DNA of 32,817 bases from GCA-002726655 sp046582185 (GCA_046582185.1 JAYGEX010000024.1:1-32817), one strand, 5' to 3'. Numbered from the stretch's first letter, positions 8,424 to 17,585 are shown. Made by a program: numbers and translations. The notes: generated by a model from the letters alone, not told the origin.

Positions 8424-9911
8424 CTGAGCCACGATCTGAATGACCTTACTTTGTTATTGGATTCCAAGGTGCCAATATTGGTGATTGAATCCTTTGAGGA
8501 GCCTAGAGTCCTGGAGATGATCACTCGCCTCGCCGTCAAGAGAGCGTCCGCCCTATATGCATGGTCAATCACCGAAGGATTGAATCGACTGGGATTTGGT
8601 AATCGCCTGAACGCAGATGACAATAGTCAGGACGCAACTGAGGTATTGCGCTTTATCAAGGAAGCAGATGAACCTGCGATATATGTGCTCTGCGACTTTC
8701 ACCCTCATATCAATGAAGACCCAGTAAACGTACGTCTGCTCAGAGAAATCGCCATGCGGCATCAGAAACTTGGGTACACCATAATCTTTCTGAGCCATGC
8801 GATCAATTTACCTAATGAAGTAAAGCGCTGCTGTGCACGATTTGAACTTTCGATGCCCACCGAAGAGCAACTGATGAACCTTGTGCGTGAAGAAGCCAGC
8901 AGCTGGTCCAAGGACAAGGGGAACCGGCCCGTCAAGAGTAATACAGAGACCTTTAACAAGCTGGTCAACAATCTCAAGGGCGTATCGCTTCAGGATGCCA
9001 GACAATTGGTGAGAGGCGTGATTTATGATGGTGGTGCAATCGAGGAATCTGATCTACCGGAACTCAATAAGGCCAAATTTGCATTAATGGACATGGAAGG
9101 TGTGCTCAGCTTCGAGTACGACACGGCCAAGTTCAATGAAGTAGGTGGTTTGCACAAACTGAAGAAATGGCTGGAAGACCGGAAGGACGAATTTCTCGAT
9201 GATAAAGACGATAAGCTCCACCCACCCAAAGGTTTGATGCTTCTGGGCGTACAAGGCAGCGGCAAAAGCCTCGCAGCAAACACAGTCGCTGGCATGTTAG
9301 CTGTGCCATTGCTGCGACTGGATTTCGGTTCGCTATACAATAAGTTTTACGGAGAAACAGAGCGAAACCTGCGGGAAGCCCTAAAGCTTGCAGACATGAT
9401 GTCGCCTTGCGTACCCTGGCTGGATGAAATCGAGAAGGGGATTTCAACTTCGCAAAATGATGCAGGCATTTCACAGCGAGTGCTGGGCACCCTGCTCACC
9501 TGGATGGCAGAGCGAAAGAGCCAGGCATTTGTAGCCACCACATCTAACGATATCACCCAGCTGCCACCAGAGTTGGTGCGTAAAGGCCGACTGGACGAGA
9601 TATTTTTTGTGGATCTTCCATCCTCGGAGGTTCGCATTGAAATATTCGATATTCACCTGACAAAGCGAAAGCTGGATACAAAGAATTTTGACCTGCCATT
9701 CTTTGCAGGCATAACCGAAGGTTTTTCCGGCGCAGAAATCGAACAAGCAATCGTTAGCGCGCTTTACACGGTTTCAGCGGTCGATGAATCCCTGTCGCCC
9801 CATCAGTTGGAAACTGCCATCCGCAGCACCAATCCTTTATCAGTGGTAATGCATGAAAAAATCGATAACCTGCGCCTCTGGGCAAAGGAACGTTGCGTTT
9901 TTGCTGACTGA
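8424..9911 (+). CDS. Ycf46-like AAA+ ATPase
   Basis: AAA+ ATPase resembling the Ycf46 group, about 495 residues. The N-terminal half (LTLLLDSKVPILVIESFEEPRVLEMI onwards) is the Ycf46-type regulatory domain. The AAA module has Walker A GVQGSGKS and Walker B PCVPWLDEIEK with the D-E pair, then the TTSNDITQLPPELVRKGRLDEIF sensor-1/arginine-finger region. The start is unusual: the first common start codon is TTG at 8451, but the family-like N-terminus continues upstream to a CTG at 8424 preceded by GAGGG at 6-base spacing, while an in-frame stop lies at 8388. I favour CTG. Cellular targets of this family are poorly known; in cyanobacteria and plastids it is linked to photosynthesis or CO2 metabolism, which says little here. 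Confidence 0.88.
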   Translation: MSHDLNDLTLLLDSKVPILVIESFEEPRVLEMITRLAVKRASALYAWSITEGLNRLGFGNRLNADDNSQDATEVLRFIKEADEPAIYVLCDFHPHINEDPVNVRLLREIAMRHQKLGYTIIFLSHAINLPNEVKRCCARFELSMPTEEQLMNLVREEASSWSKDKGNRPVKSNTETFNKLVNNLKGVSLQDARQLVRGVIYDGGAIEESDLPELNKAKFALMDMEGVLSFEYDTAKFNEVGGLHKLKKWLEDRKDEFLDDKDDKLHPPKGLMLLGVQGSGKSLAANTVAGMLAVPLLRLDFGSLYNKFYGETERNLREALKLADMMSPCVPWLDEIEKGISTSQNDAGISQRVLGTLLTWMAERKSQAFVATTSNDITQLPPELVRKGRLDEIFFVDLPSSEVRIEIFDIHLTKRKLDTKNFDLPFFAGITEGFSGAEIEQAIVSALYTVSAVDESLSPHQLETAIRSTNPLSVVMHEKIDNLRLWAKERCVFAD

Positions 9912-9954
9912 ATCCTTCGAGACAATCAATTACAACAAGTAGTAGTACGCCTCT

Positions 9955-10443
9955 ATGATGAAAGTGAATGAAATTAACTGGGATACATGGCAGCCGGAAA
10001 TATCCGCAACCCTGTTATTTGTCGTTAAAGATGGAAAAATCCTCCTCATCGACAAGAAAACAGGCTTAGGTAAGGGCAAGATAAACGGGCCCGGCGGCAA
10101 GCTCGAACCGGGGGAAACACCAGAGCAATGCGCCATTCGTGAAACACAGGAAGAGCTCCTGATTAATCCGCTTAACGTTAAATTTGGCGGCGAATTATTT
10201 TTCCACGCAGAGGACATGCCAAGGATTCATGGCTTTATTTATACCGCAACCGACTTTGAAGGCACACCCACGGAAACCCGTGAAGCTCGCCCTCGATGGT
10301 TCGACCTGGAAGATATCCCCTTTGAAAGAATGTGGGACGACGACGCCATTTGGCTCCCCCATGTTCTTGAAGGCAAGGTTGTCGATGCCTGGTTTACCTT
10401 CGAGGAGGAAACCATGCTGGACTACAAGCTAAGCTTTCGATAA
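9955..10443 (+). CDS. Nudix hydrolase, MutT/MTH1 (8-oxo-dGTPase) type
   Basis: The protein has 162 residues. The complete Nudix box runs from G48 to I70 (G-KLEPG-E, then TPEQCAI, RETQEE), with Leu replacing the glycine near the end as in several functional members. The region KDGKILLIDKKTGLGKGKINGPGGK and the distal motif MWDDDAIWLPHVLEG closely follow the MTH1/8-oxo-dGTP diphosphatase subfamily, so sanitation of oxidised purine nucleotides is the likely role. Two ATGs are adjacent at 9955 and 9958 and no strong ribosome-binding site is visible. The gene follows the AAA+ ATPase on the same strand by 43 bases and ends only 4 bases from the convergent TonB-C-like gene. Confidence 0.9.
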   Translation: MMKVNEINWDTWQPEISATLLFVVKDGKILLIDKKTGLGKGKINGPGGKLEPGETPEQCAIRETQEELLINPLNVKFGGELFFHAEDMPRIHGFIYTATDFEGTPTETREARPRWFDLEDIPFERMWDDDAIWLPHVLEGKVVDAWFTFEEETMLDYKLSFR

Positions 10444-10447
10444 GAGA

Positions 10448-11032
10448 TCAGACAATAGAACCCTCATGCTTCTTCGGTATGGGCGGTGTCAGCGGAATAT
10501 AAATCACAGTTTCACTGTAACCAGACGTTTGAAATGTCCTATCCTTAAGCTGTCTAAATACGTAATCTTGATACTCCGCCCCACTCCGGCATTTATCATC
10601 CACGCTCTCCCGTATACAACTTTTAATAATCGTTAGCTTTGTCGCTCTACCAAGGCCATTAACAACAAAGCCGACCTTAATCCAGTTAGATTCGGACACA
10701 CCAGGTGCTTTTGACTCAACAGGAAAGGGCGATGAATCGAGCAATGAGTCTTTACCCAGGCGGTGCTGCTCAACGCCAACCACAAAATAAACGCCGATTG
10801 CAAAGAGCAAGCTGGCCGCTAAACCCAACTGAGGCGCGCGCCCAAACAGCCAATTCTGACTTAGATCCTCACCTGCCTGATATTTGGCATGACTCCTAAT
10901 ACGGCGATCGAGACGTCCCGGCACCTTTGGCACAGAAACCTGGCCAGCCTGTAGATGACCGGAGATATCGTCAAATTCTGCTTCAAGCTCGAAATCTTCC
11001 GACTCCCAGTTTTGTCGATTATTCATATTCAT
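10448..11032 (-). CDS. single-pass membrane protein with TonB-C-like domain (anti-sigma position)
   Basis: The protein has 194 residues. The N-terminal cytoplasmic part is acidic (NWESEDFELEAEFDDISGHL), then a basic stretch RLDRRIRSHAKY, a transmembrane helix at about residues 69-88 (LGLAASLLFAIGVYFVVGV), and a periplasmic tail. In the tail WIKVGFVVNGLGRATKLTIIKS and later FRQLKDRTFQTSGYSETV resemble the C-terminal fold of TonB-family proteins. Its start overlaps by 4 bases (ATGA) the stop of the sigma-factor relic. This is the classic sigma/anti-sigma arrangement, and it suggests the protein once acted as membrane regulator or partner of that sigma factor. With the sigma gene truncated its present role is unclear. 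Confidence 0.75.
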   Translation of the reverse strand: MNMNNRQNWESEDFELEAEFDDISGHLQAGQVSVPKVPGRLDRRIRSHAKYQAGEDLSQNWLFGRAPQLGLAASLLFAIGVYFVVGVEQHRLGKDSLLDSSPFPVESKAPGVSESNWIKVGFVVNGLGRATKLTIIKSCIRESVDDKCRSGAEYQDYVFRQLKDRTFQTSGYSETVIYIPLTPPIPKKHEGSIV

Positions 11033-11160
11033 CCTGCCTCATCCGCCAGAGCCGCCCGAAGCTTCTGGTATGCATATCTCAAGCGACTCTTTGCCGCTTC
11101 GGGAGTCACATTCTGAATCTCGGCGATGTCCTTAATGGAAAAACCTGCCTCCTCCTTCAT
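11029..11160 (-). pseudogene. ECF sigma factor C-terminal (region 4) relic
   Basis: The frame reads M-KEEAGFSIKDIAEIQNVTPE then AAKSRLRYAYQKLRAALADEAG and stops. This is unmistakable sigma-70 region 4.2 of an RpoE-like ECF factor (AGFSIKDIAEI helix, then a turn and the TPEAAKSRLRYA recognition helix). Upstream of KEEAG the expected region 4.1 (EYREVFLL-like) and all of region 2 are missing: the frame gives unrelated residues and meets a stop at about 11213. Only about the last quarter of the gene survives. The TGA overlaps the ATG of the downstream membrane protein. The breakpoint is near 11160. Confidence 0.8.
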
Positions 11161-11511
11161 GCCGGTTCGATACTCGCCCCATATCAGATTTTTCGCGACT
11201 GCTTTGATTACTTATTTTGTAACTTCTTTTGCTAATTGGGGCTATCGCCATTATTCCTCAGCAGGCAACCAGGTTCTCTTTATCGGCAGAACGGCTATCT
11301 ATTAGTGTTAACGCCGAATAATGACAATCGGGTTAATCATCGCCCCTAAAAGTTAAGCTGGCAAATCGTCATGCCTTTATTTTACATTCGATAATGAGGC
11401 TCATGTGTCCAAAGTTCCTGGCTCAAAGCTGATAGTGCAGCAAACCCTTGCCTTTCAGACAACCAGCCTAAAAGGCCTAAGAGACCCATTAGTGATGGGA
11501 GTGGTGGCGGA
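11161..11511. other. 351-base region without recognised gene
   Basis: AT-rich sequence left of the sigma relic breakpoint, followed by the tail region behind the dienelactone hydrolase gene. A small hairpin CCCAT-tagtg-ATGGG (11486-11500 region) follows the dienelactone hydrolase stop on the minus strand but lacks a T-run, so I do not call a terminator. A minus-strand frame rich in Leu-Gly crosses the region but resembles nothing I recognise. Confidence 0.4.
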
Positions 11512-12225
11512 TTAGAAAATTTCGTTAAAAAAATTCTTAACCGATTGGCTTGCGCGTTTGTCTGCCGTGGGGCTGTAAACAGTTCCAAAAGCGGGATCGT
11601 TAGCGCCAGGATTAGTAAAGGCATGAACGGTATTGCCGTATGCGTGTACCTGCCAGTCTGCACCTGCCTCACTCATTTCATTTTCAAAGGCCAATACCTG
11701 TTCCGGCGGTACCATGGGGTCATCCTGGCCATGGAGACAGAGGATTTTTGAGGTGATTTTCTCATTTGCTATATCACCAGGGGCAAAGATTCCATGAATA
11801 CTAACCACCCCCAATACATCACTACCTGCCCTGGCAAGTTCCAGCACGCACATACCACCAAAGCAGTAACCCATCGCTGCCACTTTAGTGCTGTCAGCAA
11901 CGTCCAAACCCCGCGCTGCAACCATGGCAGCCTGCATTCTGGCCCGCAATGAAGCCCGGTCTCCGGCAAGGGGGTTCATCAGTGATGAATTGTATTCGGC
12001 ATCTCCGTCTTTGCCGAACACCCCTTTCCCGTACATATCCAGTGCGAAACCGACATATCCCAGTTCAGCCACTTCATCTGCTTTGCTGGTGGCAAAGTCA
12101 CGTCGGCCTGTCCAGTCATGAGCAACCAGTACAACCGGGCGCGGCCCTGAAATACTGTCGTCATAGGCGATATAAGCTTCAAGCGTGGTATCACCATCAT
12201 TATATTCAAGTGTTTCTGTATGCAT
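11512..12225 (-). CDS. dienelactone hydrolase family protein
   Basis: Alpha/beta hydrolase of 237 residues. The nucleophile elbow GYCFGG places C121 as catalytic cysteine, as in dienelactone hydrolase, with D169 in LHGQDDPMVPP and H201 in VHAFTNP completing the Cys-Asp-His triad. The HDWTGRRDF segment forms the oxyanion region. The family opens dienelactones in ring-cleavage pathways of (chloro)aromatics, but many members act on other esters, so the substrate is not assigned. The ATG at 12225 has a good AAGGAGA ribosome-binding site. It lies 81 bases downstream of the SulP transporter on the same strand; co-transcription is possible. Confidence 0.92.
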   Translation of the reverse strand: MHTETLEYNDGDTTLEAYIAYDDSISGPRPVVLVAHDWTGRRDFATSKADEVAELGYVGFALDMYGKGVFGKDGDAEYNSSLMNPLAGDRASLRARMQAAMVAARGLDVADSTKVAAMGYCFGGMCVLELARAGSDVLGVVSIHGIFAPGDIANEKITSKILCLHGQDDPMVPPEQVLAFENEMSEAGADWQVHAYGNTVHAFTNPGANDPAFGTVYSPTADKRASQSVKNFFNEIF

Positions 12226-12306
12226 GAGAATCTCCTTACTTTATGTAGGCGGTTAGAAAAATATTTGGGGTTGGTTCAACGATTAAGACATGACTCGGCA
12301 GCCAAT

Positions 12307-14028
12307 TCAAACGGTCTCCAGGTCTTTCACAGCAATATCGGTGGTGAAGTAGATATTACCCTTCATATGTTCTCCGAAGTCTGTCTTCTTGAGCTTGTCC
12401 ATCACAGCACTCTTGACCTCCGCGAGGTGTAGTGTTGTACCTTGTTCATGAAGATTGTCGCAGAGATGTTCCAGCATCTCGAGTCCAGCGGTATCTATGA
12501 AATTTACTGCCGTGCAAACAAGAATTACATGTTTTACATCCTTTGCTTCTGCAACAGCATTCAGCATAAAAGATTCAATGTATCGAGTATTAACAAAATA
12601 TACGCCCTGATCTATACGAACTGTCAGCACTTCAGGTGACGTCCCCGTTTCAAACCGATCGACATTTCGGAAGTGTTCTGTATCACCCATTCGCCCAACA
12701 ATAACGATATGGGGCCGGCTACTGCTGCGAATCAGAAGTACAAAGGAAATGATGATACCTATAAGAATACCGGTCTCGACACCGAGGGAAAGCACCGCCA
12801 AAAAAGTGCAGCTAAAGGTAAGAGCATCCGTGACATTAAACACAAAAATGCGCTTGATGACCGGCAGGTCAATCAATTGCCATGCTGATAAGATGATAAT
12901 TGCCGCCAGCACACCTTTAGGCAGGTAATAAAAAAAAGGGGTAAACCACAGTACCGTTATCACCACCAGGATTGCCGTTATTATCGATGCTACCGGTGTC
13001 ACTGCACCAGATGAGAAATTAACCACAGTTCGCGCAAAGCTACCGGCAACGGTAAAACCACCCGCAATCGATGCGGCTATATTCGCCATGCCCAGGCCAA
13101 CGAGCTCTTGATTGGGATCAATTTTCTGCCTTTTCTTACTGGCCATGGCAGCACCAACGCTGGTACTTTCCATAAACACAACCATTGCCATCAAGACAGC
13201 CGACGGCAGCAAAGCCTGGATCTCATCCAGAGTGATCGATACCAGAGCAGGCACGGGCAAGCTGGCGGGAATGACGCCAACGATGGGCACTGCACTGCTG
13301 ATATCAAGCCCATATGCTGCTGTTAGTCCAATGCCGATAATAACCGCGTACATCGGCGCAGACTTCACAAGGTTCACTACCATCTGTGGACCTAGTCCAA
13401 GCCTGATTAGTATCGACTCAAGATAGTGCCGACAAAAAATAAGCAAGGTCAATGCAGACACGGATATCGCAACCACCACTAAATTCAATTGGCTTGTTGA
13501 TTCCATCAGGAACCCCAGGATACCGAGCACACTACTATCAGCAGGTGAGCCTAAACCAAGAATAGCCGGAAATTGATTGGTGATAATCAAAATGGCGGCA
13601 GCTGAGATAAAGCCTGTCACTACCGCATGACTAAGAAAATTGATAACAGCGCCAAAATTGATTGCTCTGAGGCCAATAAGAACCAGTCCGGTTACCAGTG
13701 CCAGTTTAATTGCCAACACGGCATACTCTTCAGTTCCAGGCACTGCAAAGGACGATGTGGCTTCAAGGGTCATCATCGCCAGAATCGCGGTTGGCCCAAC
13801 GGCTAAGGACCGGCTGCTTCCAAATGCTGCGTAACCGAGCAACGCTGCAATCGCCGCATATAAGCCCACCTCTGGCGGTAGTCCAGCAAGGAATGCATAA
13901 GCAATGACCTGCGGGATAGTGATAAAAAGGACGATCACTCCGGCAATGGCATCTGCCCGAAGATCTTCCAGAGTATATTCCTGCGCCCAATTGATGATTG
14001 GCAGCAAACGGTTAATGTAATTCAGCAA
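12307..14028 (-). CDS. SulP family anion transporter with STAS domain
   Basis: The protein has 573 residues, a normal length for SulP. About 400 residues of hydrophobic membrane domain begin with LRADAIAGVIVLFITIPQVIAYAFLAGLPPEVGLYAAI, the SulP signature, and include GLGMANIAASIAGGFTVAGSFARTVVNFSSGA. The C-terminal cytoplasmic STAS domain (about residues 445-565) contains VILVCTAVNFIDTAGLEMLEHL, with the conserved D-T/S-A-G region. Substrates of this family include sulfate, bicarbonate and dicarboxylates. The sequence cannot decide among them; the nearby sulfatase and cysteine-synthesis genes make sulfate attractive but not proven. Confidence 0.93.
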   Translation of the reverse strand: MLNYINRLLPIINWAQEYTLEDLRADAIAGVIVLFITIPQVIAYAFLAGLPPEVGLYAAIAALLGYAAFGSSRSLAVGPTAILAMMTLEATSSFAVPGTEEYAVLAIKLALVTGLVLIGLRAINFGAVINFLSHAVVTGFISAAAILIITNQFPAILGLGSPADSSVLGILGFLMESTSQLNLVVVAISVSALTLLIFCRHYLESILIRLGLGPQMVVNLVKSAPMYAVIIGIGLTAAYGLDISSAVPIVGVIPASLPVPALVSITLDEIQALLPSAVLMAMVVFMESTSVGAAMASKKRQKIDPNQELVGLGMANIAASIAGGFTVAGSFARTVVNFSSGAVTPVASIITAILVVITVLWFTPFFYYLPKGVLAAIIILSAWQLIDLPVIKRIFVFNVTDALTFSCTFLAVLSLGVETGILIGIIISFVLLIRSSSRPHIVIVGRMGDTEHFRNVDRFETGTSPEVLTVRIDQGVYFVNTRYIESFMLNAVAEAKDVKHVILVCTAVNFIDTAGLEMLEHLCDNLHEQGTTLHLAEVKSAVMDKLKKTDFGEHMKGNIYFTTDIAVKDLETV

Positions 14029-14118
14029 TCTAAATTCCGCCTCTTACCTGCGTTCAGATTTATCTTTAGGAAGCAGGAGTATAGCGATAATCGGTCCACA
14101 AAAGGGCGCCCGATTAGA

Positions 14119-14880
14119 TCAGGTCTCGTGCTTCAACAGGGTCTCTATCTCGGTTGTGCTCATGATCTGTCCCGCTATTAGATCGCAAGCAGACTCATTG
14201 GGATGAAAGCCATCTGCTGCCAAATGACTCGCGTCAAAGAATGAAGACGAATCGATCCAGTAGACGTCATGAATGACGGTCGCGGCATTGCGCAACATTA
14301 GATCCAGAAGCTCTGCCCTGATTCCCATGGCGTATCTCAAAGGTTGCGGCAAGGCAGAGAACCTGCCCATGGGCGGCAACCCTACAAACACGATGGGCGC
14401 ACGAAAAGCCTCTCTTAAGGCACCAATAATGGCAGTGATTTCGAATTGCCACCGGGTTACGGAAGTCATACCCATTACGTCGTTTACGCCGATAGATATT
14501 ACAACCAGGTCCGCGTTCTGCCTGGGATAATTGGGAATTTTACCCAGCAGATCCCGGGCACGATCGCCGTCGCAACCATAAGCAAGCCAGCGCACCGGCA
14601 AAGGGGATTGCACCGCTATTTTTTCTGCAAGCCTCGCCGTTAAAGACTCCCGCATCTCATTGACGCCTATGCCTGCAATCACTGAATCACCAACACCGGC
14701 AATTAAAAAACCATTGCCTTCATCAGTGATGTTAGGGGGAAACACGCCCTCGTTGGGCGGTGAGGCAATAACCAATTTTTTAATGGTGCGCTTTATCCAT
14801 GCACCCTGAATGATGATCAGTGGCAACAGAAACAGGCAGGCCGTCCACTTAAGCGTCAATCTCAACAAAATTTTGTTCAC
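14119..14880 (-). CDS. SGNH/GDSL-type hydrolase, membrane anchored
   Basis: The protein has 253 residues from a GTG start. A hydrophobic segment at about residues 12-26 suggests anchoring in the inner membrane or export. All SGNH blocks are visible: GDSVIAG with nucleophile S66, GCDGDRARDL with the oxyanion glycine, GVND with N133, and DGFHPNE with D223 and H226. These predict an esterase, lipase or deacetylase acting on small acyl or acetyl esters; the true substrate is unknown. It lies 90 bases upstream of the SulP gene on the same strand and is divergent from the cystathionine beta-synthase gene. Confidence 0.9.
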   Translation of the reverse strand: MNKILLRLTLKWTACLFLLPLIIIQGAWIKRTIKKLVIASPPNEGVFPPNITDEGNGFLIAGVGDSVIAGIGVNEMRESLTARLAEKIAVQSPLPVRWLAYGCDGDRARDLLGKIPNYPRQNADLVVISIGVNDVMGMTSVTRWQFEITAIIGALREAFRAPIVFVGLPPMGRFSALPQPLRYAMGIRAELLDLMLRNAATVIHDVYWIDSSSFFDASHLAADGFHPNESACDLIAGQIMSTTEIETLLKHET

Positions 14881-15020
14881 TCATTTTCCAGGTAGCGTAA
14901 TCATACCAATGTAGACTCGGCAAAGCCTTTACTTTCCCAGCTTAAGGTATCTGGCTTACACTGATAAATCCTCACATTCCGCCCTTGCTTAAGGTCTTTC
15001 TTTAGTTCATATTTCGCGCT

Positions 15021-16439
15021 ATGAGCAGCACAAAAGACGGCGAAAGTAACAAGCCAGGTATCTTTGAAAACATCCTTGGCGCTATCGGAAATACACCCAT
15101 CGTGAAATTAAACCGGGTGGCGAACTCTGTAGATGCAGAGGTGTTCGCAAAGCTGGAATTTATGAATCCCGGCGGCTCCATAAAGGATCGCATCGGTTAC
15201 TGGCTCATCGAAGATGCAGAGCGCAGTGGTAAATTAAAGCCCGGCGGTACCATCATTGAAGGCACTAGTGGTAATACAGGTGTAGGGCTTGCAATTGCGT
15301 CTGCCATCAAAGGTTATAAATGTATCTTTGTGCTGCCGGACAAGATGTCGGAGGAAAAGATTAAGAACCTTCGCGCCTTTGGTGCGAAAGTCATCGTCAC
15401 CCCCACTGCGGTAGAGCCAGAAGATCCAAAGAGTTATTACTCCATATCCAAACGCCTGGCCGTCGATACGCCTAACTCCATCTACATAGATCAGTACAAC
15501 AACCTCGCTAATAGAGACTGCCATTATAAAAATCTCGGCCCCGAGATTCTCAGACAATTTCCGAAAATTGATGTCTTCATTGCCGGAATTGGTACCGGCG
15601 GTACAATTTGTGGCACTGGCCAGTTCTTTAGGGAGAACAAACCCGAGGTTGAAATTGTCGCTGTTGATCCTGTGGGATCAATTGTCTACGATAAGTTCAA
15701 GACCAATACCGACGTGAATGCCCAGAATTACACCATTGAAGGCATCGGCGAAGACTTCATCCCGGACAACTATGATTTCTCTGTTATCGACGACATGGTT
15801 CAGGTTGAGGACAAAGAATCCTTTTTGATGACCCGCGATCTGCTGGTAAAGGAAGGCATTTATTCCGGCGTATCTTCCGGTTCGGTAGTTGTAGGTGCCT
15901 TGCGCTGGATCAAGGGACAAGGTGCCCGGCTAAAGGGCAAGAAGGTACTTGTTGTCCTGCCTGACAGTGGTAATCGGTATCTTTCAAAGGTCTACGATGA
16001 TGCCTGGATGAGGGAGGCCGGCTTTCTGGAAGAGCCATCTCTCGGCACGGTGCATGATCTTATTGTTACCCTTCAAATGGATCCCAATAGCGTTATTTCA
16101 GCGCAAACAACAGAAAAGGTAGCAACGGTTATCGAAATGATGAAAGACAAAGGCATTAGTCAGTTACCGGTAACTGACGATCATGGTTATGTAAAGGGTC
16201 TGGTCACAGAAGCCTCAATCTTGAGTGCACTCTACGAGGAACGTTGCAAGGCAGGCGATGCCATCGAAGCATTGGTGGACACCTCAATTGAGTTCGTCAG
16301 CCAGGAAGATGGCATCGAGAAAATTTCCAGCCTCGTCGCCGCCGGTAAGACCCCTTTGGTGATGGATTCAGATACAGGCACCCCCATTGCCGTGCTGACA
16401 AAGATTGATCTACTGAGTTACTTAAGTCAGGGCCGATAA
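15021..16439 (+). CDS. cystathionine beta-synthase (PLP domain plus CBS pair)
   Basis: The protein has 472 residues. The N-terminal fold-type II PLP domain shows NTPIVKLNRV, the Schiff-base lysine K55 in MNPGGSIKDR, the substrate loop EGTSGNTG (80-87), and GTGGTICGTGQ for phosphate binding. Residues from about 350 to the end form two CBS domains (SVISAQTTEKVATVIEMMKDKGISQLPV and the closing TPLVMDSDTGTPIAVLTKIDLLSYL). This architecture matches cystathionine beta-synthase rather than CysK. It condenses homocysteine (or O-acetylserine in some members) with serine to cystathionine. Its stop is directly followed by the ATG of the next gene, so both steps of reverse transsulfuration are co-expressed. 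No strong ribosome-binding site is seen before the ATG. Confidence 0.9.
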   Translation: MSSTKDGESNKPGIFENILGAIGNTPIVKLNRVANSVDAEVFAKLEFMNPGGSIKDRIGYWLIEDAERSGKLKPGGTIIEGTSGNTGVGLAIASAIKGYKCIFVLPDKMSEEKIKNLRAFGAKVIVTPTAVEPEDPKSYYSISKRLAVDTPNSIYIDQYNNLANRDCHYKNLGPEILRQFPKIDVFIAGIGTGGTICGTGQFFRENKPEVEIVAVDPVGSIVYDKFKTNTDVNAQNYTIEGIGEDFIPDNYDFSVIDDMVQVEDKESFLMTRDLLVKEGIYSGVSSGSVVVGALRWIKGQGARLKGKKVLVVLPDSGNRYLSKVYDDAWMREAGFLEEPSLGTVHDLIVTLQMDPNSVISAQTTEKVATVIEMMKDKGISQLPVTDDHGYVKGLVTEASILSALYEERCKAGDAIEALVDTSIEFVSQEDGIEKISSLVAAGKTPLVMDSDTGTPIAVLTKIDLLSYLSQGR

Positions 16440-17585
16440 ATGACTGGAATATCCACAAAAGCTGTTCATTCAGGACAAGAACCCGACCCCTCCTGGGGCG
16501 ATGTCATCCCTCCCCTGCACCTGTCCAGCACCTTCGAACAGTCTTCCCCTGGCGTGCACAAGGGCTTCGACTACTCAAGGGCGGGCAACCCCACCAGACA
16601 ACGATATGAAACCTGCCTGGCAGCACTGGAAAATGGCAAACATGCCATGGCGTTTGCATCGGGGCTCTCTTCAATCGACGCGGTCATCAGAACGTTAAGC
16701 CCAGGAGACCAGGTCGTTTGTTCAGATGACGTCTATGGCGGTACCTTTAGATTGTTCGATCGAATTCTCAAGAACCAGAACATCGAATTCCGCTTTGCCG
16801 ATCTAACCAACCATAATAAGCTCGAACAATCTCTTGGCGCTTCGACTAAATTTATCTGGCTTGAAACACCATCGAACCCCTTACTCAAAGTGGTAGATAT
16901 AGAACACATTTGTAAGATGGCAAAATCCCGGAACATTAGAGTAGCGGTGGACAATACATTTGCGACCCCTGTCTTCCAACGGCCATTGGACCTCGGTGCA
17001 GACATTGTCATGCATTCCGTTACAAAATATATAAATGGTCACAGCGACGTCATAGGCGGCGCAGCAATCACCAATGACGATGAACTCGCAGAACAAATCA
17101 GGTTCATACAATTTGCAGCAGGTGCGGTCCAGGCACCCTTTGATTGTTACATGGCACATCGCGGCGTAAAAACACTGGTAGTCAGAATGAAACAGCATGC
17201 AGCAAGTGCATTGAAAATTGCCGAGCATCTGGAACAACACAGCCAGGTAACAAAAGTACTCTATCCCGGCCTGCCATCTCATCCGCAACATGAACTTGCC
17301 TGTCGTCAGATGGATGGTTTCTCTGGCATGGTGACCTTTTTTGTCAAGGGTGACCTTGAAGACGCTAAGCGGGTCCTGAAGAAGACAAAGCTATTCGCCC
17401 TCGCAGAGAGCCTTGGCGGCGTCGAATCACTCATCGAACACCCCGCTATCATGACCCATTCAAGCCTGCCTGCGCAGGTGAGGAAAGATCTCGGTATAGA
17501 AGATACCTTGATTCGCTTGAGCGTAGGCATCGAAGATACGGACGACCTGATTGCTGACCTTGATCAAGCTCTGAGCAAAGCTTAG
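16440..17585 (+). CDS. cystathionine gamma-lyase/gamma-synthase (Cys/Met metabolism PLP enzyme)
   Basis: The protein has 381 residues, standard for the family. YSRAGNPTRQRYE is the N-terminal signature, ASGLSSIDAV the cofactor phosphate region, VDNTFATP carries D171, and MHSVTKYINGHSD carries the PLP lysine K196. The C-terminal SLGGVESLIEHPAIMTHSS is diagnostic of the Cys/Met PLP family. Directly abutting a cystathionine beta-synthase gene, it most likely cleaves cystathionine to cysteine (gamma-lyase activity). Cystathionine gamma-synthase (metB) activity cannot be excluded, as the two are hard to separate by eye. The ATG comes immediately after the upstream stop. Confidence 0.9.
   Translation: MTGISTKAVHSGQEPDPSWGDVIPPLHLSSTFEQSSPGVHKGFDYSRAGNPTRQRYETCLAALENGKHAMAFASGLSSIDAVIRTLSPGDQVVCSDDVYGGTFRLFDRILKNQNIEFRFADLTNHNKLEQSLGASTKFIWLETPSNPLLKVVDIEHICKMAKSRNIRVAVDNTFATPVFQRPLDLGADIVMHSVTKYINGHSDVIGGAAITNDDELAEQIRFIQFAAGAVQAPFDCYMAHRGVKTLVVRMKQHAASALKIAEHLEQHSQVTKVLYPGLPSHPQHELACRQMDGFSGMVTFFVKGDLEDAKRVLKKTKLFALAESLGGVESLIEHPAIMTHSSLPAQVRKDLGIEDTLIRLSVGIEDTDDLIADLDQALSKA

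Noticed and set aside
11486..11500. Hairpin CCCAT/ATGGG as terminator of the dienelactone hydrolase gene
   Set aside because: The stem is only five pairs and no T-run follows on the minus strand.
11382..11672. Leu/Gly-rich minus-strand frame behind the dienelactone hydrolase gene
   Set aside because: It overlaps the end of the real gene in another frame, has no start signal, and its Leu-Gly composition looks like a chance product of the local sequence.
12673..13834. Plus-strand open frames across the SulP gene
   Set aside because: They are antisense shadows of the transporter coding sequence with no recognisable protein motifs.
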